Positions 57,715 through 64,000 of a stretch of 64,000 nucleotides of DNA are shown here, in pieces. The stretch's first letter is position 1, and each line of letters opens with the position of its first letter. Where the stretch lies: NCBI RefSeq assembly GCF_000143415.4, contig NW_003314344.1:264367-328366 (forward strand), given 5' to 3'. The notes beneath the pieces were generated by a model that had not been told where the DNA came from, ran no database searches, and worked only from the letters and a program-made list of their open reading frames with translations. The translations under genes were made by a program, and so were the position numbers. This stretch comes from Selaginella moellendorffii. Taxonomy: Eukaryota; Streptophyta; Lycopodiopsida; Selaginellales; Selaginellaceae.

Positions 57715-59320
57715 ATGGATTCCCTCGTCACAACAAGATGATCATGGTCGTCTCCTCTTCACCGAGTGAAACCTCGATTTTCTCGACTCTGCGACCGTAA
57801 TATGTTAGCGATGAGCAAGAACACGCAAGAACAGGGACAATCGGCACTGTACCTCGAAAGATTTGGCTGGATCGATCCGAAATATCGATGTCGAGCCGGC
57901 CTAGCATCGATCTCCCTGGACTGCGCTCATCCTATCGGAATGAAGCGGCGGCAACGCAATTCCGGGCAACAGTCGACACGAATTCCACACGCGAATCTTT
58001 TCCGCTAGCGAACAAAATAACGCACAGACTGCCCGAGATCGCGAGCGCTCCCCAGCTGAATCCGGCCAAGCCCCGCCGCAAAAGCCTCACATCAAGACAC
58101 AGATTTCCTGCGCGGAGAACATCGAAAACTTGTGCAAGAAGAAGGTGAGGAATGGCGACAGATCGCACGCATCGGCCTCGCCTTTGCCCTATCACACGCG
58201 CCAATGCCGATCGAGCGAGCGAGCGCCTGCCAAAATCTTGATCACAGGAAAACGAAAGATTGAAAAATAAGAACCCTCGCCAATAGGAGAACATTAAGCA
58301 TTGAGTGGGCTTCTTCCATACCGGAATGTGAACGTCTGGCCATTCCGGGGCGGAAGGGCGGCACGATCCGCAATGAAAACCCCGGAATGACGTGGCGATG
58401 GACGGCTGTCAGTCAGTTGACATAATAGTCAAGGCGTTTTCAAAGGCAGGCAAGGCGTTCCCTCTCTTTAAAAATTTCTTTCTTTGCACTGGCAAAAGCA
58501 ATGCGCATTCTTTTTTTCCCTTTCGCTCCAGATTCCAAGAGCGCTGGCCTCCACGGAATTCGAACACGCGACCTTTGGTTTCTACGCTTCCTGGGAATCG
58601 AGCCCCGGACCGCTCAGTTTGTTTGTTTCTAGACGCGAGAAAAAGCACAACGGCACATGCTTTGGGCTTGTATTGAAATCCAAGGCATCATTCTCAAGCT
58701 CTAATTGATTGTCTCTTTTGAGGTAAGCATCACATGTGGAGGGAAAATATAAACCATTGGATCACACAAGCCCTAGAAATCTGGCGGGAGCCCTCGCCTT
58801 TTGAATATGAACCGTTGATCTAAAAGCTGGCAGCCGTCGATCTTGCCTTGGCGATTTTAAACAAGGCCCAGAACTTGTGGCGCGGAGGCGCTTGCTGAGG
58901 TGTGCGGTGTTGGTTGGCCGGTGGGCAGCGAATATGCTCCCAGCGCTGTGGGCGATATGTCTTTTTTCTTTGAAAAAGAATAGAGGAGATCGATGTACGA
59001 CTGGTGGAAAAATTCCTTGTTTGTAGCCCCGTCATGAGTAGAATAGAGCAGCAAAGGATTTTAGATTTGGCAAAGAAAATTGGTATCGATGTTGTCAATG
59101 TTGCTGGAAGAACTGACACTGACCGCTTTGGGCAACAGTAAGAGCCGCGAGAACTCGTCCGGGAGGGAAACATGGGTGGATAGATGGATACAACCAAACA
59201 AAAAAGATGATAGTATGATGGGATCACACACACATTGTATATAGGCGAGGAATAGGTTTCTCTTTTCTCTAGCAGAGATTTGTCCCGACTTACTTGGAAT
59301 GTTCAGCGTTGTTTCTTTTC
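57715..59320. other. Intergenic DNA upstream of the FORKED-like gene
   Basis: No gene could be confirmed. The plus strand 58974-59141 is open with fairly protein-like composition (see findings). A tRNA B-box-like GGAATTCGAACAC near 58554 lacks the other half of a tRNA. Confidence 0.4.
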
Positions 59321-59333
59321 CCTCTTACTGACC

Positions 59334-59826
59334 TTGACCTACATGTTGACCACGTTGACTATAGAATTTCTTTGTTGACTTTTGTTGACTCCCAACTAGA
59401 TGCGAATATCTCATTGTTTCAACTGCTCCCATTGTTTCAAAGCGATTCATGGTGAGGAAACGGATCAATGTTGAAGCTTGGGACTGTTACTTGCTTTTTT
59501 CTACTGCATCCCAAGTTTTTCCAGAGACAAGCCATGTTATCGATCATGTCTTTTTTACTTCAGTTTTTTCAGTCCAAACACAGGTTATGATTTTAGAAAT
59601 GTGTGATGGGATCAAACAACGCTTTGGTTAGCTCGGGAAAACGCAAGCGTGGAAACCAAGATAAAAGTCAGCGGGTGACATATCAAATCTCTAGCTCGGA
59701 GTTGACTGAGGGCTGACCCTAAAGAAATCCCGTTGACTTTTGTAGCGCGTTGACGTCACCAAGCTAGCAGAATGCAAGATGACAACTCCCTCTTTGACCA
59801 TTGTTGACTACTGCTGACCGTTGACC
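59334..59826 (+). promoter_or_regulatory. W-box cluster upstream of the ABCG gene
   Basis: TTGACC or TTGACT occurs ten times on the plus strand (about 59334, 59345, 59355, 59374, 59384, 59702, 59733, 59794, 59803, 59821), plus TTGACGTCA at 59750. W-boxes bind WRKY factors, usually in clusters. The nearest downstream start is the ABCG gene at 60650. Confidence 0.55.
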
Positions 59827-59829
59827 ACG

Positions 59830-60649
59830 GCACATAAGGTTGGTGTGTCATTTATAGCGTCACAGTAGAGAGAACTGACAACTAAGAGAGAGACCCAAGG
59901 AAATTCTTGTGTGATTCTCTTACCGACGTCGAGACTCGAACCGTGGCTGGACAACTCGTCGGAATTAATGCAGGTTGATGGTAGGTGCACTTCCCGCCTC
60001 AATTATAGCTTGCAGACACACAAAGGTAAAAACCAAAGGTTGAATGAAAATCACCATTTCTCAATGTAAGATACATAATATTTCCCAAAACCATGGTTAC
60101 CTCCTCATGGTATTTCTCCATTTTACCACAGTTTGGTGGAAAAAAATCAGCCAGCATCAGAGCCAGAGCCGTCGGTGGGGCGGTTAAATGCGAGCGGCAA
60201 ATTTGCCAGCGAAAGAGCGGCGGTAAATAAAAGGGAAGGTAAGTTTTTTTTCTCTGGTATTTTCTTTTCCAAGGGTGAAAAGGTGGGGTGGTAATAAATC
60301 TTTGACACCACATTCATTAAATGCATGGCGTCCCTTTGGTGGCCAGTTTGCCTTGTTCATGTGCATTGCCATTCCGCAATGCTCAAACAAATGCCCTTCG
60401 TCGCGTCGTTCGGCCATTCACTCCGTTTTCCTCGTCTCGCCGCTGCGATCTTGACTCTGATTTAAGAAAGCTTCCGCGGCCAGCCGGCGCTGGAGTGATC
60501 TCATCAAGCTTCTCGCGCTGATTTCATCGTCCAATCCAAGCAGGGGGCCGAGAAGCACGAAGACGAGGAAGAAGGAAGGAGGTCTTGCAGCGGGTACTTC
60601 TTCATCTTGGGTTTGCTCCAGCGCAGGCTTCGATTCGGCGACGGCCACC
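59830..60649. other. Upstream region and leader of the ABCG gene
   Basis: No separate gene is supported. The last 200 bases are GC-rich and purine-rich, consistent with a leader. Confidence 0.4.
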
Positions 60650-63591
60650 ATGGCCTCCAGCTCGATCAAGGAGCAGGAAGGCAGCAGCCGGGCAAATGGG
60701 AGCGAGATGGGAGCGATGAGCACCAGGAGCCTGGGAGGATTGAGCCCGCTCAGCGTCCATCTATGGAAGGACAAGGCCGGGCCGGATATGGAGGACATCT
60801 CGGCTCGACTTACGTGGAAGGACTTGGCGGTAACGGCCACGGCGCGCGGTGAGACCAAGCGTTTGCTGGAGCCCATGACGGGTTACTCGGAGCCGGGATA
60901 CATCACCGCGATCATGGGGCCGTCTGGATCCGGCAAGTCGACGCTGCTGGATGCTCTTGCCGGTGAGTCTTCTTCCTGGATAAAAAACTTGGGGATGGAA
61001 ATCTTTTTCTTTGTTTTCCTGTTCTTGCTTAGAGTGGTGCTTAGATCTAGCAAAGGTGGTGCTACTGTGCTGTGTTCGAGCTAGTTTTCCTGGTTTCTCG
61101 TGGCGAGGCTGCTTAGATCTTCGTGTCTGCCAGGGAGGCTGGCGAAGAACACCACTCAGACGGGTCAGATCTTGCTCAATGGACGGAAGAAGCAGCTCTC
61201 CTACGGCATTGTGGTCGGTGTTCTTCATTCTCTCGCTCTCCTCTCGAGACGAGCTCACGGTTCGTGTTCTTGGACAGGCCTATGTGACTCAAGAGGATAC
61301 TTTGATTGGAACGCTGACAGTGCGCGAGACGATAACGTACTCGGCCAACTTGCGGCTCCCGGATGCGCTAAACAAGGCCGAGAGGCTGGCCATTGTAGAG
61401 TGCACGATTGTGGAGATGGGGTTGCAGGACTGCGCTGATACTCCGGTGGGGAACTGGCATATGAGAGGATTGAGCGGTGGCGAGAAGCGGCGGCTTAGCA
61501 TTGGACTGGAGATCCTCACAAGGCCGAGGCTCTTGTTCTTGGACGAACCAACGAGTGGTCTCGACAGGTCTGTGTGATATCTCTTCTCTTTTGGGATTGT
61601 TTGTTTTCCAGCTCTCTTTGCGTCTTTTGGTGCTTGGATTCTTGCTCGGGAGAGATGGCTTTGTCTCTTCCAGCTTAAACTTATACTCGTTTCCTCCAGT
61701 GCCTCGGCGTTTTTCGTGATGCAAACGCTACGGAACCTCGCAAGGGACGGGCGTACGGTCGTGGCTTCCATTCATCAGCCGAGCAGCCAAGTTTTCGAGC
61801 TCTTTGACAACTTGGTCCTTCTTTCGCATGGAAAGACTATCTATTTCGGTGAAGCTGCTCTTGCTCAAGAGGTATAGTAATGCAATGGCAAAGTTCGTGA
61901 CCACTTTTATAACTCTTTTTGTTCTTCCAGTTCTTTGCTTCTGCTGGATTTCCATGCCCTCCACACCGGAACCCGTCAGACCACTACCTCCGAGCGATAA
62001 ATTCCGACTTTGACAGGGTCAAGGCGACACTCAAAGGCTCCTTCAAGTTTAGAGTAAGTCTCTTCTCTTCTTTGTCTTCCTCGAAAGTTTCTCTCATTTT
62101 ATTTTCTTTCCTCACATTCTTCGATGAATTTCTTGACAGGACTTTGAGTCGGGCGATCCTCTGGATCACGTCTCCACGAGTCAGATCATTAAAGTTCTCA
62201 CAGAGCACTACCAATCGTCTGCGCAGGCAATGCAGACAGCTGCCAAAGTTCACGAGATCAATCAGACCGTAAGCTTTTCCTCGTGTGATCAATCTTAAAC
62301 TTACGTTTTTCTCGTGTTTTGTCAACCAGAAAGGTGCTGTTCTCGAGTCCGAGGGCAGTCAGGCAAGCTTTTACATGCAAGCCTTGACACTCACACGAAG
62401 ATCTTTCGTGAATATGTCGAGAGATATCGGCTATTACTGGCTCCGTGTGGCAATCTACATCATGCTCAGCATCGGAATTGGAACTTTGTATTATAGAATT
62501 GGCACCGGCTACAACGCGATCCTGGTAATCTTGATTCTCACCCACCAAGAAAAAAATGTTACTCCATCAATGCGAAGTTGACTAAGTTTTCCTTGTTGTT
62601 TCCCAGGGAAGAGCAGCATGCATGTCTTACGTTGGTGGCTTCCTCGTTTTCATGTCGATTGGAGGCTTTCCATCGTTTGTGGAAGACATGAAAGTAAGTG
62701 TCCATTGATTCCTCCTTGGTCATCCACTAACGAGTTTTTTCTTTTCTTCTACAGGTTTTTAGCAGGGAGAGATTGAATGGACACTACGGTGTGGTTGCCT
62801 TCGTGATTGGCAACACGCTCTCGTCACTTCCATTCTTGTTTCTCATCTCTCTCATATCGGAGCTCATCGTCTACAACATGGTCCAGCTCCATCCTGGGAT
62901 CACACATCAAATCTACTTCGTTCTCAATCTCTTTGCGTGCGTTGCTGCTGTAGAGAGCTTGATGATGGCTGTCGCCAGCCTCGTTCCAAATTTTCTCATG
63001 GGGATCATCACTGGAGCCGGAATCCAGGTTAAAGTTGCATTCTTTGTCATGGCATTTACATTCGCTCTTCCTTGTTTTCTTGCACAGGGCATTTTCCTGC
63101 TTGTCGCTGGCTTCTTCCGACTTCCAAACGATCTTCCAAAAGCTTATTGGAAGTATCCAATGTCGTACATTGGCTTTCACATGTACGCTCTACAGGTATG
63201 AAAGGACCTTTGACGTTCAAACAGCTTGACAGTCATTGTTTTGTTGCAGGGAACTTACGAGAATGATTTCCTTGGCTTGGAATTTGACAACAAGTTTCCA
63301 GGACTTCCAAAGATCCCGGGCAAGTTCATCCTCACGGACGTGTACCAGATCACAGTGGCGAGATCAAAGTGGTGGAACTTGGGAGTGATCTTTCTCATGA
63401 TCATCGTCTACCGGGTCATCTTTTTCATCACGATCAAGTACGTAGAGAACGTCCAGCCGTGGGTCAGTGCGATGATGGCCAAGCACAGTGCCAAGCTGCG
63501 ACGCAAGAAGAAATCAACAACACTTCCCAGCACCGTCAGGCCAGTTCTTCAGTCTCCATCACCCGGCCATCCCAACTTCACAAGGAAATAG
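60650..63591 (+). CDS. Half-size ABCG transporter, ABCG11/12-like (cuticular lipid export group)
   Basis: Eleven exons give about 700 residues. The N-terminal nucleotide-binding domain has Walker [11 protein letters not shown]-loop YVTQEDTL, signature [10 protein letters not shown], Walker [13 protein letters not shown] and the His switch ASIHQPS, all intact. The C-terminal half has about six membrane helices (from [21 protein letters not shown] through [18 protein letters not shown]). Order NBD-TMD and length are those of WBC half-transporters, which must dimerise. Motifs such as [24 protein letters not shown] and [24 protein letters not shown] resemble the ABCG11/12/15 group, which exports wax and cutin precursors across the plasma membrane; the assignment within ABCG is from resemblance. 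First intron is the longest (171 bases). The Lys/Arg-rich tail ends FTRK. Confidence 0.93.
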
Positions 63592-64000
63592 AAAAAGGAT
63601 CGACAAATGTTCCATGTACAATGCAAGAAATCACAAAGAACAAGCTTGCGGCTCTATCTGTTCAGTCTGTAAAAGCTACAGAACTAAACGCTGTATGACT
63701 AAGATGATTTTGGTGTCAATCGTTACTTCCAGAATAATCTGCTGGTTTCAAAATTTTGGTTAAGGAAAGAGGTTAATGCGAGATTAATTGTCAAGCTGGA
63801 ATAATGTAATTGTATCTCTGGTTAAATAACAAACGCAAACAGCAAGGTTACAACTTGTTGCAACATACTGCTTTCGCACACGCTTGCTCCAAGGTCATGG
63901 ATTCGAAGATGCTCGATCTAGCAGCAAAGAAGAAAGGAGGCTAGACAATTGTGATGGCACGGTTGCAAGCAATCTTGGAAGCTACAACCCCTGTCATGAA
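63592..64000. other. ABCG trailer and window end
   Basis: Contains the trailer of the ABCG gene. The last 60 bases have an open minus-strand stretch ending at a TAG near 63943, possibly the 3' end of a gene outside the window, but too short to identify. Confidence 0.35.

Noticed and set aside
63930-64000. End of a minus-strand gene at the window edge
   Set aside because: Under 20 codons are visible in any frame; cannot be distinguished from chance.

Overview
The window reads as nuclear DNA of a land plant with very compact genes, most likely the lycophyte Selaginella (spikemoss). Introns are mostly 45-110 bases, neighbouring genes start or end 50-320 bases apart, and the proteins are plant families (INDETERMINATE-DOMAIN zinc finger, class A heat-shock factor, expansin, cutin-type GPAT, FORKED-like, LFR, PPR, thaumatin-like). 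No bacterial, organellar or viral gene organisation was seen. The species is an inference from style, not a database match.

Layout. 1-2600: AT-rich DNA starting with a decayed gypsy end. 2865-4216: mitochondrial phosphate carrier. 4217-12593: 8 kb without a protein gene I can support, probably regulatory and leader DNA of the IDD gene at 12594-15061. 15490-18530: a divergent pair (plastid GNAT acetyltransferase and an RHIP1-like coiled-coil protein) on a 122-base shared promoter. 18690-28100: a segmental duplication holding two small thaumatin-like genes, separated by a 5-kb gypsy element. The two copies differ by a roughly 260-base inversion and by a 320-base tandem repeat upstream of one gene. 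28155-28652: a four-exon candidate gene for a secreted eight-cysteine peptide, found only by splicing. 29495-34775: 3'-5' exonuclease, GPAT, a small basic protein and an HSFA1-like factor. 35119-44955: a gypsy copy that lost most CpG sites, into whose left LTR a much younger copy of the same family has jumped (TSD AAGT), plus a TRIM-like insert. 45170-63591: LFR, a PPR protein, a GDSL lipase, an R3H-SUZ protein, an unidentified intronless gene, a beta-expansin, a FORKED-like PH protein and a half-size ABCG transporter preceded by a cluster of W-boxes.

How genes relate. Plants do not run operons, so neighbours need not cooperate. GPAT, ABCG and possibly the GDSL enzyme all belong to families used for cuticle (cutin or wax) formation, and expansin acts on the wall, but they are dispersed and their proximity may be chance. 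Divergent pairs with 120-320 bases between start codons and telo-box motifs (AAACCCTA) near several starts are the main regulatory architecture visible. The most novel items are the cysteine-rich peptide gene, the inversion-bearing thaumatin duplication, the nested retrotransposons with CpG decay and the orphan 259-residue protein.
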